From the NCBI GenBank assembly GCA_030280995.1, contig JASXTE010000004.1, positions 16,581,501-16,645,500 on the forward strand: a DNA stretch of 64,000 bases, written 5' to 3'. This DNA comes from Hemileia vastatrix (Eukaryota > Basidiomycota > Pucciniomycetes > Pucciniales > Zaghouaniaceae). Of this stretch, positions 22,390-34,432 are shown in pieces. Numbering within the stretch: the first letter of the stretch is position 1; every line of letters begins with the position of its first letter. Under the pieces are notes generated by a model, which did no database searches, had not been told where the DNA came from, and saw only the letters and a program-made list of their open reading frames with translations. Position numbers and translations under genes: made by a program.

Positions 22390-23801
22390 AGAAACAATGT
22401 TGTAACAAGGAAATTGCCTCAAATCAAAATAATTGGCCAAAACTTGACCAATACCCAACATTTGATGGTGATTCTTCCTTTAATTGGCAGAAATTTATTT
22501 GCATAATTGATAACTTTAAGAACTCTTACAAACTTCCAGATGAAGAAATTGTGTCTAAATTTATTTCTTTATTTTCCAATGTTTCCTTGATGTGGTATGA
22601 TTGTGTACTTTTAGATAAAAATGACTACTCATGAAAAGATTGGAAGAAATTTATTAAAGCACAGTTTGTTGGTTTCAAGTTTAGGTTAGCCCAACAAAGG
22701 CAGTATGAGGAAGCTAGATATAGCTCTTCTTCTACAGAAAAACCTATTGAGTTCCTGATGAAACTTGTAAAGATACTGAGAGCAATGGATCCTACAATGG
22801 ACTTTGAATTATGGAAGGACAGGATCCTTTATAAATTGCCCATGTCTCTGAGAGACTTAATAGTTGCTAGGACTGAGTTCTCAAGAGAACCTTCTTCTTT
22901 TATTAATACTTTTAATGTGGTACTTTTAAATAACAAGTATGATTCTAGAAGGTTCACTCCTAGACCTTCATTGGAGAAGACCTCCAATTACCAACAGAAA
23001 CTTCCTGAAAAGGTTGGTAAGCCTTCTGCCCCTGTTGCCCCTAAAAACTATGCAACAAACACTTGCTTTAAATGCAGAAAGCCTTTTCAGAAAGGCAATT
23101 TTTATGACAAGAGAATAAACCTTGTTAAACAAACAGAGGAACCTGCTAATGAAACACTTGCACTTGTTGATACTTCAAGTGATTGTGCCAGCAATATTTC
23201 TTATGAATCTCACCAGAAAATTTTAATTTTGGAAAAGTATATTCATTATATGAATAATATTGACATTGAGAATAATAATTTATCTACAGTTGAAGATTCT
23301 GAGATCATAAGAAACCTTGAAAATAGCTCTATAATCATTTCCCCTCTCAAGGCACCAGTCTTGATTAATGGAAAGAACATCGAGGTTGTTTTGGATTCTG
23401 GTGCTGGAGGAAGTGTGGTATCTGAAAAATCACTTTCTTCAGTGGATCAGGAATATAAATCAAAACTTAGGCTTATCCCTTCTGAGAATTGGAGAGTTTA
23501 TTGCTCCGTTTTGTCTCCCATTGGTAAATACAAAGCTACAGTATTTTTCAAATACAACCATGGCTTTGTAAGAGCTATTTGTGATTTTGTTGTCATGAAA
23601 AATGATAACTTGAGCAATTGGTTTATTGTAGGGAATGATATTTTAACCAAGTATGGCATAAAATTGGATCCTTCAAACCAATGTTTCATAATGGGGATGA
23701 ATGGGAAGAGAAAATTTAATATTTCCTCCCCTAAAAAATTATTGAAACCAGAATTGAACACATGTAATTCTGTGGCTCAATATAAAGGAAGATCTACATA
23801 G
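22390..23801 (+). pseudogene. Gag capsid, zinc knuckle and protease of element B
   Basis: WPKLDQYPTFDGDSSFNWQKF (from ~22435), LMWYDCVL and, after a stop at 22632, the retrotransposon Gag core (KKFIKAQFVGFKFRLAQQRQ, PIEFLMKL). From 22758 the frame is open for 347 residues: CFKCRKPFQKGNFYDK is a worn zinc knuckle (His and last Cys lost; element E keeps CYKCNKSWVKGHKC). The protease active site is VLDSGAGGSVVS near 23390. A single TAG at 23799 separates it from RT in the same frame. Confidence 0.8.
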
Positions 23802-23804
23802 GAA

Positions 23805-24835
23805 ATGCATGCCCTTATGTCTGAAATTGACAATGCTTCTTTTGGAGAACAACTTTCTGGTGAGGATAAAGATTCCATCATTAAATTGATAAAGTCTTTT
23901 CCTATGGCCTTTGCTCATGGGTCACATGAACTAGGATTAGTTAAAGAAGAAATGAAACTTTCTTTATCTTCTCCATTAACTGACATACCACCTAGTTTGA
24001 AGAAGAAGCCTTATCCTACTTCTACCAAAAAGAGAAAAGATATTGGGGATAATATCTCTACCCTTTTAAAAATGAATATTATTGAAAAGGTAGTTGAGAC
24101 ACCTAAATATTGTTTTATCTCACCTGTCCTAATTTCTTACACGAAAGATAAAGCCAGGTTATGTGGTGATTATAGAGCATTAAATACTTATACTGTAGAT
24201 GATATCTATACTTTACCCAGAATTAGCTCTATCCATGCTACCTTACAAGGTTCTAAATATATCAGATGTTTAGATGGTAATAAGGGATATCACCAGGTAC
24301 CTTTTGAGAAGAATTAACAGAATTTTCTAATGGTAGCTACTCATATGTGTATTTATAAGTATGTTCGGATGCCATTTGGCCCCAAAAAATACCCATTCAG
24401 TTTTTCAGAAAGTTATGGATAACACATTCCATCAATAAATAATTGAAGGATGGCTGATGTTTTACATTGATGATATAATCATATTCTCTAAAACATTTGA
24501 GGACCATCTTAACCACCTGTTTAAAGTGTTCCATAAGATGGATGAGTTAAATAGGACACTTACCTTGAAAAAATGAAAATTTAGTTTTCATTCTTTAAAA
24601 GTGCTAGTTCATGTTGTCTCAGGGTTGCAGATATGTGTTAACCAGAACAAAGTGGCAGCCATACAACAGGTAAAAGCTTCTACTACAGTTAGAGAGCTCC
24701 AAAGTCTTTTTGGAATGTGTGAATACTATAGACAATATATTAAAAATTATCAGGTCATAGAATTAACCCTAACCCAATTAACTAGGAAAGATGTTGCTTT
24801 TGTCTGGAACAGTGAAAGAAAATGAGCTTTTGACA
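23805..24835 (+). pseudogene. Reverse transcriptase of element B, broken
   Basis: In frame with Gag-protease after one TAG. FPMAFAHGSHELG, LLKMNIIEKVVETPKYCFISPVLISYTKDKARLCGDYRALN (RT fingers) and LDGNKGYHQVPFEKN are clear to 24317. After a stop, YVRMPFGPKKYPFSF and, in another frame at about 24463, FYIDDIIIFSKTFEDHL holds the catalytic YIDD box. SLFGMCEYYRQYIKNY belongs to the connection region. At least three stops or frameshifts. Confidence 0.82.
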
Positions 24836-24837
24836 CT

Positions 24838-25420
24838 ATGAAACATTGTTTGATGTCAGCACCAATTCTTGCTTTGCCTGACTTTAATCAACCATTTGTT
24901 TTATACACTGATGCCAGTTTTATTGGCCTTAGTGCTGCTCTCCACCAAAAACAAGTTATGAATGACAAAGTATCAGAAGTAGTGATTTGTTATATTTCAA
25001 GAACCTTGAGAAATAGTGAATTGAAATATTTTGCCACTCAATTGGAGTGTTTAGCAGTAGTGTGGGCTCTAAAGAAGCTACATTATTATCTGGAGGACTA
25101 GAAATTTGAACTTGTAACTGCCTGAAGTGCAGTGAAATCCCTCTTGAACTTGAAAATACCTAACAGACATATGTTCAGATGGAAGTTAGCTGTTCAAGAA
25201 TACAGAGGGAGGATGACAATAATTCATAGGGATGGTATTACTCACTCAAATGTGGATATGTTATCAAGGTTACCTTTGCCAAATGATGACTCTAATCCTG
25301 CATATGAACCTGAGGATGAAATAGTTCACATTCATGGAATATATGTGGTTTATAGGGAGGAAGAGCTATTACAGCTTATTCTGGATTCATATGATACAGA
25401 CACTTACTTGAGAAAGCTGT
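24838..25420 (+). pseudogene. RNase H of element B
   Basis: ALPDFNQPFVLYTDASFIGLSAALHQKQ is the Ty3 RNase H start with first catalytic Asp. YISRTLRNSELKYFATQLECLAVVWALKKLHYYLED follows, then after a stop at 25099 the tail NRHMFRWKLAVQEYRGRMTIIHRDGITHSNVDMLSR. The homologous codons in element E (ISRTLRNSE) are where element D inserted. Confidence 0.8.
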
Positions 25421-25497
25421 GAACTATATTAAATTATCCAAAGAATGCTTCAATACAAGAATTAATTAAAACCCTCCCACCAAAGTACCAGATTGCT

Positions 25498-26904
25498 TTG
25501 GAAAATTGTAAATTTTCAATTGATGAAGGCTACCTCTATTATAGAAGAAAGTTTAGAAATGTTATTGTTATTTCTACTTCTATGAAAGAAATCATCTTGA
25601 AAATTTGTCATGATGACACTTTGGATGCACATTCTGATTATGAAAAAACAATGATCAGAATTAAGAACACTGCTTGGTGGGCTAATATGTCTCAAGACAA
25701 TAAACTATATGTTGAATCCTGTGATTCTTGCCAGAAATCAAAAAGATTAACTGGAAAAAGATCTGGATTAATGCAACATATTGAATCTCCTGATGCACCA
25801 TGGCAAATCATAAACATGGATTTTGTAACAGGATTACCCATAGCTGGGAAAGACATTTGTAACTCTTGCTGAGTTATTGTGGATAGATTTACAAAAATTT
25901 GTAAATTTATTCCAACTCACAAAGATGTTTCCACTAAAGATTCAGCCTTCTTGTGCTGGTCTTATATGTTCAACACTTCTGGTTTTGAAAAAGCCATAAT
26001 CTCTGATAGATATTCTAAATTTAATTCTGAATTTTGGATGTCTCTGATGGATATTTGTGGTTGTGATCTGAAGCTTTCTACTGCTCATCATCCTCAAACT
26101 GATGGATTAGCTGAAAGAACGATTCAGACTTTAGAGGACATGATAGGAAGGTATTGTGCCTTTGACCTGGAGTATAAAGATAATGACAGGTTCACTCATG
26201 ATTGAGTCACCTTACTTCCTGGTTTGGAATTTGCTTATAATAGCACTGTTCATTCTGTTACTCAGAGAAAGCCTTTTGAGCTCTGGCTTGGATATGTTCC
26301 AAATACTCCTGCCCAAATTCTCAATAATAAAATATCTAAATGGAATTTACATCCAGTTGTAAAATTATTTCTTCAAATGCAAAAACTTTGCAGAAGTCAT
26401 GCTCAAAAATTTATTGAAAAATCTTTTGAATATGAGAAGAAGGGGTGGGACAAATCCCATAAAGAATACACTTTTAAAAAGGGTGATGAAGTACTAATTT
26501 CTACAGTCCACTTCAATTTACAAAATAAAAGCAAATTAAAAGACCCATTTGTAGGTCCATTTATTGTCAGAAGAGTGGTTGGTTATAATGCAGTTGAAGT
26601 TATCCTGTACTCTCCACATGACAGGAAACATCCTGTTTTTCCAAATTCTCTTCTGAAACCTTACACATCCAATAGTGATTTATTTCCCAAAAGGAGGAAA
26701 AGACCAAAGAAGACCCCTAATGAAATCATTGAAACAGAAGAAATTGATAAGATTCTAAATGACAGAATAATCACTGCTGAAAAAGGTACTGAATACTTAT
26801 TGAGATTCAAGAATAAATCTTCTGAATATGATTATTGGATACCTGGGAAAGAGATATCTCACCTTCCTGCTTTACTAAAGAAATATAAAAAGAATAAATC
26901 ATAG
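25498..26904 (+). pseudogene. Integrase with chromodomain-like C-terminus, element B
   Basis: Zinc domain CHDDTLDAHSDYEK...CDSCQKSKR (first His changed). Core: MDFVTGLPIAGKD (Asp), stop at 25870, VDRFTKICKFIPTH, IISDRYSKFNSEFW (Asp), STAHHPQTDGLAERTIQTLED (Glu). A stop at 26203, then EFAYNSTVHSVTQRKPFELWLGYVP, DPFVGPFIVRRVVGYNAVEVIL and the end IDKILNDRIITAEKGTEYLLRFKNK...YDYWIP, which fits a chromodomain (YL-x-x-(W/F)K...W-x-P). The natural stop is only 33 bp before the 3' LTR. Confidence 0.85.
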
Positions 26905-26936
26905 CATTTTTTTATTGTATTTTTAGAGTGAGGGAG

Positions 26937-27668
26937 TGTCAGCCAAGCTACTAGACTTATCCAGTAAAAATTAATTTTTTACTAGGAAGAAGCCACACCT
27001 CTATTTCTTATTTAATTAATTATATTTACTTTATAACTTACTTACAATAATTTAACTAATTGGAATAAGTAAAAATCAAGTAAATATTTAATTTTAAATT
27101 TCTCTCATATTTTTATCCCCTGACAACGTCCTCATGACAGTTTATAGGTGAAATAAAAATATATTAATACTAAGTATTAAATCCAAATTATTTTATTTAA
27201 AAGTGACATTCACAGGAACTTTAAAATAATTCAGATAATTTGATATATACAGTAAATACATTATATTTATACATTCTTTATAGAACAATCTTAATATTTT
27301 CAATATCTTATTGTGGAATTTTCATTTCTCTCATTCTCCTGTATATAGATTTTTTTAACTCCTTGGTTTCTCTCCTTTTTGCCTATATAAGGCCTCCCAT
27401 TCTGGTTGTTTTTTCCTCATTCTTTAATTACTTACAATTTATTATATTCCATCAAATTAATTCCATTACTACTATTACTGCTTTAGTATTTACATTTGTG
27501 TAATTTTAATCCTTCCAAGTAATAATAATAATACCCCTTTACCTTTAACTTGAGTAATATATTATAAAAGATAAAAGTTATGTACCTTTCTTTAAATCTT
27601 GAGTTTTCCACCTTTCACTGCTGTTGGACCGCCATTAGAACCTTAAAGACCAAGAGGACCCATTGAAA
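26937..27668 (+). repeat. 3' LTR of element B
   Basis: Begins TGTCAGCCAAGC after a GAGTGAGGGAG polypurine tract (26926-26936); ends ...TTGAAA where the 5' copy has TTGACA. Followed by ATTGG. Confidence 0.9.
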
Positions 27669-28815
27669 ATTGGTTAACTGATCATTACATGATCAAAAAT
27701 ATGTCACATGTTTTCAGTGACAACAAAATCCACAAGCCAAATTTCACTTTAGAGTACCCTCACAAATATTATTTAATGAGCTAGTGACTTGAAAATTTGT
27801 GAATAGAAATTTTCAGTCATACGGCAATATGACAATTAAAACAAACTTACCTTATAATATAAGTGATTAAATATGATTATTACATTTTTTTCCTGACTAG
27901 AGTTAAATTTAATCTGGTATTTTTGTAAGTTAACAGTTATAATGTAGAGCCCGCTTTTAATTTTACCATAATCAAATTCTCATATACAAAAATATCCAAT
28001 AATTTGAAAGAGTAACATTAATATTGAGAATAGACACTGGCACAGCTAGATCACATACTAGCCAAACAACAGTCATTTTAAATAATGAAAATTATTCTAT
28101 AAAATTAAGGAATAATAATAAATTATGGGCAACTTCCATAATTCTGCAATTATAATACCATCTGTTCAAAAATGAGTGCACAAATGTTTTTTGTATTGCT
28201 TGACTACTGCTTCTATTGCCCATACTACTAGTTAAGTATGAAAATCCATCAGTCAAATTACAGGTTTAGTTTGACACTGTTTTCATATGCAATATTCATT
28301 TCATATTGTTTTCCAACTTTTTTGCATCCCAGTTGGCAATCCCATTTTGCATTCAACCCTCAAAACTTGAATTGAATTCAAAAAATGAATATTCAACACA
28401 ATTCTGCATATCAAATTTGAGGCACTCAGACATGATAATATATATATATCTTTTATACATTTTTGAACATGATAAAAATATATATCTTTTATACATTTTT
28501 TCCTTAAAGGCTTTCAGCTGAGAATAAAAATAAGATAAAGAATAAATAAGTAAAATACTGAGGATATTCATTTTTTACATTAAGTCAACCATATGTGAAG
28601 TTACATAGATAATGCTAATAGTTGAGATTTATTTTTTTCAACTTGATGACAAATTTCTCACCAAAGATACAGTTTTTGTCAATAGAGTTCTTCATGTCAT
28701 ATTTTCTAATTATATGACAAAAGCTAAAGCTACTGTAGAAAAGCTGAAAATTATTGTTTCTCTTATTCCTTTTCAAAATTAAGGGTCACATGACTTACTT
28801 TTTATTTTTCTTGAT
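27669..28815. other. AT-rich stretch, no gene seen
   Basis: Flank of element B. Contains a short near-duplicate of ATATATCTTTTATACATTTTT at 28438-28458 and 28479-28501. Nothing coding recognised. Confidence 0.3.
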
Positions 28816-29060
28816 GCTAGGTTAAATTTTACATTGCATATGCGTGATAATTTTATGTTGCATATGCATTATGCAGTTTACAATATACAATATAAAATAT
28901 AAAATATGCAATATTCAAAATGCAATATGATTTATGCAATATATGGTATGCAATTTTGATTATGCATTATAAATTATGCAACATAAAATATGCAATATGC
29001 AATATGAAATATTCAATTAGCATGCTTATGATTAATTCATAATGCATGAATAATGTATAT
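28816..29060. repeat. Cryptic ATGCAATAT-rich low-complexity tract
   Basis: Variants of TATGCAATAT and GCATATGCA recur a dozen or more times with irregular spacing. A second patchwork of TGTGCTCAATGTGGG-like words occupies 29120-29345. No ORF of note. Confidence 0.6.
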
Positions 29061-30059
29061 TGAATATGCATGCATAATAGATACTGAATATGTATGAATT
29101 TCGAATATTGACTAAGCATGAATAATGCATATTGAGCACACATGCATAATGCTTAGGTTAGACCAATCTGTGCTCAATGTGTGCTCAATGAGGGATCAAA
29201 TTAGGGTTTTGTTGGATCAACTTGTGCTCAATGTAGGACACACTGAGCTTCAATTTAGGACATATCTCAGACTAAATGTGATTATAGTTTTTTCTCAATG
29301 TGGTATTTATGTTGGGTCCAATATGTGGCATCAAATAGGGTCAACATTGAGTTCAAAGAGGGAGAACTGCTAGCAGTTCACCTTCAAATTTCCCATGGTG
29401 AATAGGGTTAGTAAGGTAAGAAAAGAAGACTCTGTTACTCCTACAGTTATAGGTAGACATGCAAAGTACAGGGCCAAAGTAAGGTTGCCATTTTTCTCTT
29501 AGAATGTCATAATTTAACATATACAAGTCATTTATCCACTTCACTTACTTAAGGATTTAGACTGTTGAGCTGTGCTGCTGTAGTATCATGTCTACATTAA
29601 TTTGTGACATGTCTTCTTGAATTTATTTGTGATTCACATTTATTTTCTTGAAGTCTAATAAATTTATCTTTTTATCTTTTTCTGAATGACTTGTTTACTG
29701 CTAATGTATGAATTGAAATTGAAATTTGGCAACCTGGACCCCCTACTACAATCAAATGCAGGGGGAGATATTGCCATTTTTTTGACTTGAGAATTTAATA
29801 AAAAAAGTTACAAAAAATGAAAATTATTTTATTTTATACATATAAAATTAAAATGAATATGAATTTTACATTAGACATATAAAAATTTATGTACTTACAT
29901 GGATGAATTTTAGATCACAAACACAAATTCAACCATGTAGCGAATTCTCATGGTGCTTAATTAAATTTTGTTAACAAAAACCACTACCAAGTAATGAAAC
30001 ATTCTTGTGCATAAAATCTATCCAGTGAAAAAAAGTATTGGAACTCTTTAAACCAGAAA
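29061..30059. other. No gene seen; possible transposon remnant
   Basis: A 16-bp palindrome GAACTGCTAGCAGTTC at 29365-29380 resembles the tip of the TIR element at 18821-19032. The stretch 29900-30059 may be a worn continuation of the Harbinger-like transposase on the minus strand, but I cannot read it reliably. Confidence 0.3.
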
Positions 30060-30366
30060 AAAAACTACCTCCTTTTTTAGTCAAAGTAATTGTATCCACC
30101 TTGAGCAGGTTTCAGAGTTAATGGAATAGTTTTTTCATCAATAAAACCAATAAACCTATAAAACCCTCTGCTTAAAAAACCTGAGATTATTCAAGTCCCC
30201 TTTTTTTGGTTGGCTGATAAAGCAGTTTAAAACATAAAGAAAGAATAGAAGTGGTGCATTGTTTGGTATAGCTATTAATTGAATCATACCCGAAAAGAGA
30301 AGTCATTTTCCAAACATTTCAAGCAAGATCCATTACCATTGGAGCCCAAATAACATAGTTAGACAG
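30060..30366 (-). pseudogene. PIF/Harbinger-like transposase relic, 3' part
   Basis: On the minus strand the frame continues from the piece at 38700: LCYLGSNGNGSCLKCLENDF matches the region G-x-x-GNG-(A/S)-S of DDE_Tnp_4 (Harbinger) proteins. Further on, in a nearby frame (about 30150-30080), RFIGFIDEKTIPLTLKP then AQGGYNYFD matches the Harbinger G-F-(V/I)-D-G-T-x-I-P-L block holding the first catalytic Asp. Stops and frameshifts show decay. Confidence 0.6.
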
Positions 30367-31170
30367 TGTCACCGGACGACCTATGCACAAGGTTGAGGAT
30401 GTTCCTGAAAGTGAGATGAAAGGCTTAGATACTTCTTTGAAGCACAGAGGGATGGTTCAAGGAAGTGATTTGAAGATGACTCGAAGGAAGATCTACTGCT
30501 TTGAGATATGTTTGAGAAGAATCCTAATATAGTTTGAAAGGTAATATTAAAATTCTTACAATCTCACAAAGGGTTGGAAACTCAACAGTCAAGATTTAGG
30601 ATTTAGAAGTGATTATTGAGAAATGAAAGAAAGATACAATAATAATGATTTTCACTTTAGAGTTTTTACCACTATTAACTATAAATACATTTTATAATTT
30701 AATTCTAAGGAATATTGAACCAAAAACTCAACCCTTTTTATATCCTTTACTCCTCCTCGCATTGACCTCATACCCATCCACTATTCCGCACACCACAAAC
30801 CATTTAAAATATATCCGTTACACCTGGACCCTCCTCACTAACATCCGTTAGCCCCTTAATCCTTCACTAACCATTCCGTCCATGCTCACTACCCCTTAAT
30901 AACCCACAGACATTTCATAAACCTTTTAATGTACTATTATATTGATTATTGCACTGTGCGTCGCTTATTGAGAAAAAGACTAAGACACACTATTGAGAAA
31001 TTGAATAATTTAGATTTGGAGTTTAGACTAGCACGGTTGAATAGTGAGTACACAAAGGAAAGTCGCAGTTGCTATGGAGAATTGCTTTCTGCGCTTCGAG
31101 TATGGATTTGAGCCAATTATTATTGATTTAATGAGCTGCTTTTGCCTCGAGTGTCACGTGGCGCGTGACA
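30367..31170 (-). repeat. 3' LTR of chromovirus C
   Basis: Plus-strand view TGTCACCGG...GTGACA. Roughly 30-35 differences from 37896-38699 by eye, no net length change. The outer tip TGTCACGTGGCGCGTGACA at 31152-31170 is itself an inverted repeat. Confidence 0.93.
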
Positions 31171-31277
31171 GATGCCTGGGTATAAGAACGCGAGCTCCGT
31201 TGAGCGTAAAACATATTTCCCACACTAATTTTCCTTCCTCTTTATTTAATTATTATTATTATTTTTTTTAACTCACT

Positions 31278-32270
31278 ATGACGGATTTCCCTACACCGAC
31301 TCCCACGCCTCCACACCCTAAAGTGGATGGGGGTGTTGTTACACAACAATTTTTGAAGACTTTCACGGCCTGCGAGTCGATGGAATATTTTTGCATGGAG
31401 AGCACGGCGACACGAGGGCCTTGCCAGAAGTGCAAGTTTTGCCGATAGAGAAGGGTGGCGTGTGACGCCTTAGCAAAGAATGCCGACATTGAGAGTTGGT
31501 TTACTAAGACGAAGTATTGGGTGATCCCCAAAACAAAGGAAGTAGTCGAGGACATTTGGGATGTTTCCATTGGGGATGATCAATTGGTGGGGGAGAATGA
31601 GGAGGAAGTTGAGGATGATGTGACAACCTGGGTGACTAGGGATGCGAGCAAGAGGCGGGCCGTCAAAGAGGAAGTCGACGAATTGGTCGATGAGGAAGAA
31701 GAAATTCCTATCTCAAGGAAAACCCCAAAAAAATGACGGGTGGTCATCGAAGATGACGAAGAGGAGAGGGAGGTGGCAGAGAAAGTAACTCCTAAATTAT
31801 TTTTGGAGGCTGACCCAATCTTTGAAGTAAGTTCACTTTTTTGTAATTCATAAATTTAATTACTGATGATCCTGTTTTAGAATTTAGACATCATCATCGA
31901 AGTCCCTAAGGCGGAAGCTTCAAATGTGGAAGCGACCCTTGTGGAACCCACTGCTGTGGAAGTGGCAATGTTGGTGGTGGATAGGTTACCGACTGTTACC
32001 TCAAGGGAGGAAAATGAAGAAACCCTCAATCAAGTTTGATCGAAGAAGCCTTGTCAGGTTTGACAAGCAAAATTTATTTAAGACTTGAGTGGCGAGATCA
32101 ATAAAATTGTCAATGCAGCTTCCTTCGACATAGCCGAGGAGCTACTTGAACTTGGGGAATTAATTCCAGTAGGAGAGGGGGAGAATTTTGAAAAATGTAG
32201 AAAGGAGATAAGAGAAATTTTGGAGAAGATGAAGGGATTTGTTCAGGAGAAGATAAAAGAGAAAATTTAA
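31278..32270 (+). pseudogene. Antisense Cys-rich acidic gene in chromovirus C
   Basis: Opposite to gag-pol, starting 108 bp inside the 3' LTR; a TATAAG lies at 31181. ATG at 31278 gives MTDFPTPTPTPPHPKV, then CMESTATRGPCQKCKFCR, a stop, RRVACDALAKN: a C-x2-C-x2-C-x5-C cluster recalling the genes at 49360 and 51035. An acidic tail follows (EENEEEVEDDV, DELVDEEEE), a TGA, EDDEEEREVAEKV, and a probable GTAAGT...TTTTAG intron (31827-31880). The second exon has several TGA codons; its last open part 32085-32270 is helical (FEKCRKEIREILEKMKGF). Probably inactivated by C-to-T changes. Function unknown. Confidence 0.55.
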
Positions 32271-32275
32271 AATGA

Positions 32276-33000
32276 AAAGAGAAAAGAAGAAAAAGGAATG
32301 TAAAAACAATTTGTATTTAGTTATTTTATTTTGTTATTTTATTTAGAATTTTAATATTTATTTTTATAAGATTTGAATGAGAGAAGAAAGAAGACAAAGA
32401 AGAGAAAAAAATAGTTGATTGAAAAAATTTGTTGTAAAGAAAATTTAATGAAAAGAAAAAAAATTGTTATTTAAGTTTGTTAATTGAAGATTTGAGGGAT
32501 TTTAGTTATTTGAAAAAAGAAAAGAAAGAAAAGTAAAAGAAGAAATAAAAATTTTAAGAGGATTTTGAAAGAAAGAAGTAATTTGTTTCGAAGAATTTAA
32601 AAGAGTGATTTAGAAGTTAAAATGAAGTTCAAAAAAGATGGTTGTGTAATGTTTGTGAAGAATTTTGATAGTTCGAGGAAAAGAAAATTTTAAAGAAAGA
32701 ATGTATATAGAAAATTGAGAAGAAAATTTTTTTTTTGTTTTTATTTGTTTTATTTTAATTTTGTTTTATTATTATTTTTATTTTATTCTTATTTTAATTT
32801 TATTTTATTCTTATTTTTTTATTTTATTTTAATTTAATTTTTTTTTTTTTAAAGAAAGTTGGAAAATTTTGAAAAGAAAAAGAATAAAGGAGAAAACATA
32901 AGAATTTTTTTTAGAAGTAAAGATGTTTTAGATTTTAAAAGAAAAAAAGAACAGAGAAGAAAGAAAAAAAAAGAGAGAGAGTTTTAAGGTTTTGGTTTTA
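32276..33000. other. Purine-rich low-complexity tract inside chromovirus C
   Basis: Strong A/G bias on the plus strand (AAAAGAAGAAA words) with a T-rich patch at 32720-32840. Lies between the end of the chromodomain and the end of the antisense gene. No coding seen. Confidence 0.5.
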
Positions 33001-33004
33001 AAGG

Positions 33005-33310
33005 ATATTTAAGATGAAAAGATTTTAGGAGTTCAGGGGCATTAGAGACATTGATGGCTGGTTCCCAGGATGTTTTGTCTGAGTCATCAAGGAAGCCTTC
33101 CCATTCCACGAGGTATTGAAGTTTCCCCTTGCGCATTCTTGAATCAAGGATATGGCTTACTTCCCACTCTAGATGGTCTTCTACTTCGACCGGCTCCGGA
33201 GGAGGTTGGTTCTTGCCCGGGTATGTTTCTCAAGCCAGTTCCAGGAGAGATATGTGAAAAACAGGGTGAACAGCCTTCCATTTAGGAGGTAGCTTGAGTC
33301 AAAATGCAGT
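33005..33310 (-). pseudogene. Chromodomain and GPY/F end of integrase, chromovirus C
   Basis: Minus strand reads KAVHPVFHISLLE (after GPF-like), one stop (LLELA stop ETYPGKNQPPPEP), then HILDSRMRKGKLQYLVEWEG and FLDDSDKTSWEP: a classic chromodomain (YLV-x-W-x-G-x...T-W-E-P). It should bind modified histone and steer integration, as in Tf1/MAGGY-type elements. Confidence 0.85.
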
Positions 33311-34432
33311 TTTAGAGACTTCAGAGTCGATTTAGAATGGCCCCAAGCGTTTTTCAGCCATTTTCTTTGATGTTCGAGTCGTTCAAATATTTTGTGCGTC
33401 GAGCCATACCTTTTTGCCTGGTTTAAAAGAAGGAGCAGTTTGTCGATGTTTGTCGGCCTGTTCCTTGTACCTTTGAGCCGCTAATTCCAAATTTGATTTA
33501 AGTTCCTCTTGGAGTCGTGATATGGTTCGAAGATAATGGTCCGCAGGATGATTAGTTCCTACATGGATTGAATTGAATCAAGGATGTCTTCCATAAACAG
33601 TTTCGAAAGGAGATTGTTGTGTCGAAGAATGAGTTGAGTTATTATAAGCAAATTTGGCCAATGGTAACCATGTGGTCTAATTGTCTTGTTGGTAACTGAC
33701 ATACATTCAAAGGTATTGTTCGAGGATTTGGTTGACCCTTTCTGTTTGCCCATCGGTTTCAGGATAATAGGCTGTGGAGAGGTTCCTTGTGATATTGAGT
33801 TGTCCACACAGTTGAGTCCAGAATGTGGATACAAACAATGAGCCTCTATCTGAAATAATATCATTAGGTAAGCCGTGTTTGGAAAATACATATTCTAGAA
33901 ACAATTTTGACAAATCTTCTGCTGTAGCAGTAGTAGTGGTTTTAATAAAAATAGACATTTTTGAAAATCTATCTACTATTACTAATATAGCATCAAAATT
34001 ATTAGAAAGAGGAAGTTGAGAAATAAAATCCATCGATAAAGATTCCCAAGGTTTAGAGGGAATAGGAAGTGGTTGAAGCAACCCATACTTCCGGTGACGG
34101 GGAGCCTTATTCCTATTACATTTTTAACAAGCTTTTATATAGGCCTTGATTTCCCTGGTCATACCTGGCCAGAAGAAATCCCTTGCTATTAACTGGTAGG
34201 TTTTATCAACCCCAAAATGACCAGCTAATGGAGAATCATGTTGACTATTGAAAATACATAATTTTATCTCATTGTTGTTGAGTATGACTACTCTACCTTC
34301 GAAGACTAATAGACCTGATTCAATACTAAATCTTTTGGCCCCTTGCTTCGAGAGTATTTTGTCTTTTAACCCTAAACAATAATCGTCCTTCTACTGAGCT
34401 TTGAGGATGTTGGATAGTGGATTTTGAAACAA
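33311..34432 (-). pseudogene. Integrase of chromovirus C
   Basis: N-terminal zinc domain HDSPLAGHFGVDKTYQLIARDFFWPGM, with the Cys pair as KACxKC where a TAA replaces one codon (34122 region). Core 34081-33707: MDFISQLPLSNNFDAILVIVDRFSK (Asp), IISDRGSLFVSTFW (Asp), STAYYPETDGQTERVNQ (Glu), so the DDE triad is present. Then WLPLAKFAYNNSTHSSTQQSPFETVYG and GKKVWLDA with several stops. Otherwise collinear with RT upstream and chromodomain downstream. Confidence 0.87.

Larger units (their letters stand above)
19173..27668 (+). mobile_element. Ty3/gypsy element B, full-length, chromodomain type
   Basis: LTRs at 19173-19899 and 26937-27668 (TGTCAGCC...TTGACA), flanked by the 5-bp duplication ATTGG (19168-19172 and 27669-27673). 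Inside: a leader with a repeat array, a coiled-coil Gag-like N-terminus, Gag with zinc knuckle, protease, RT, RNase H, integrase and a C-terminal chromodomain-like end. Many stops, so non-autonomous. Closest relative here is element E (46149-48166 plus 60530-64000), at roughly two-thirds amino-acid identity in integrase by eye, but with unrelated LTR beyond the first 8 bases. Confidence 0.9.

Noticed and set aside
28816..29060. Repeated ATGCAATAT words suggesting a CRISPR-like or origin array
   Set aside because: Spacing is irregular, repeats are not constant and the genome is eukaryotic; simple cryptic repeat.
30645..30851. 68-residue open frame found twice (also 38174-38380)
   Set aside because: It lies in the two LTRs of chromovirus C, on the strand opposite to the element, across its TATA box; repeated only because the LTRs are.
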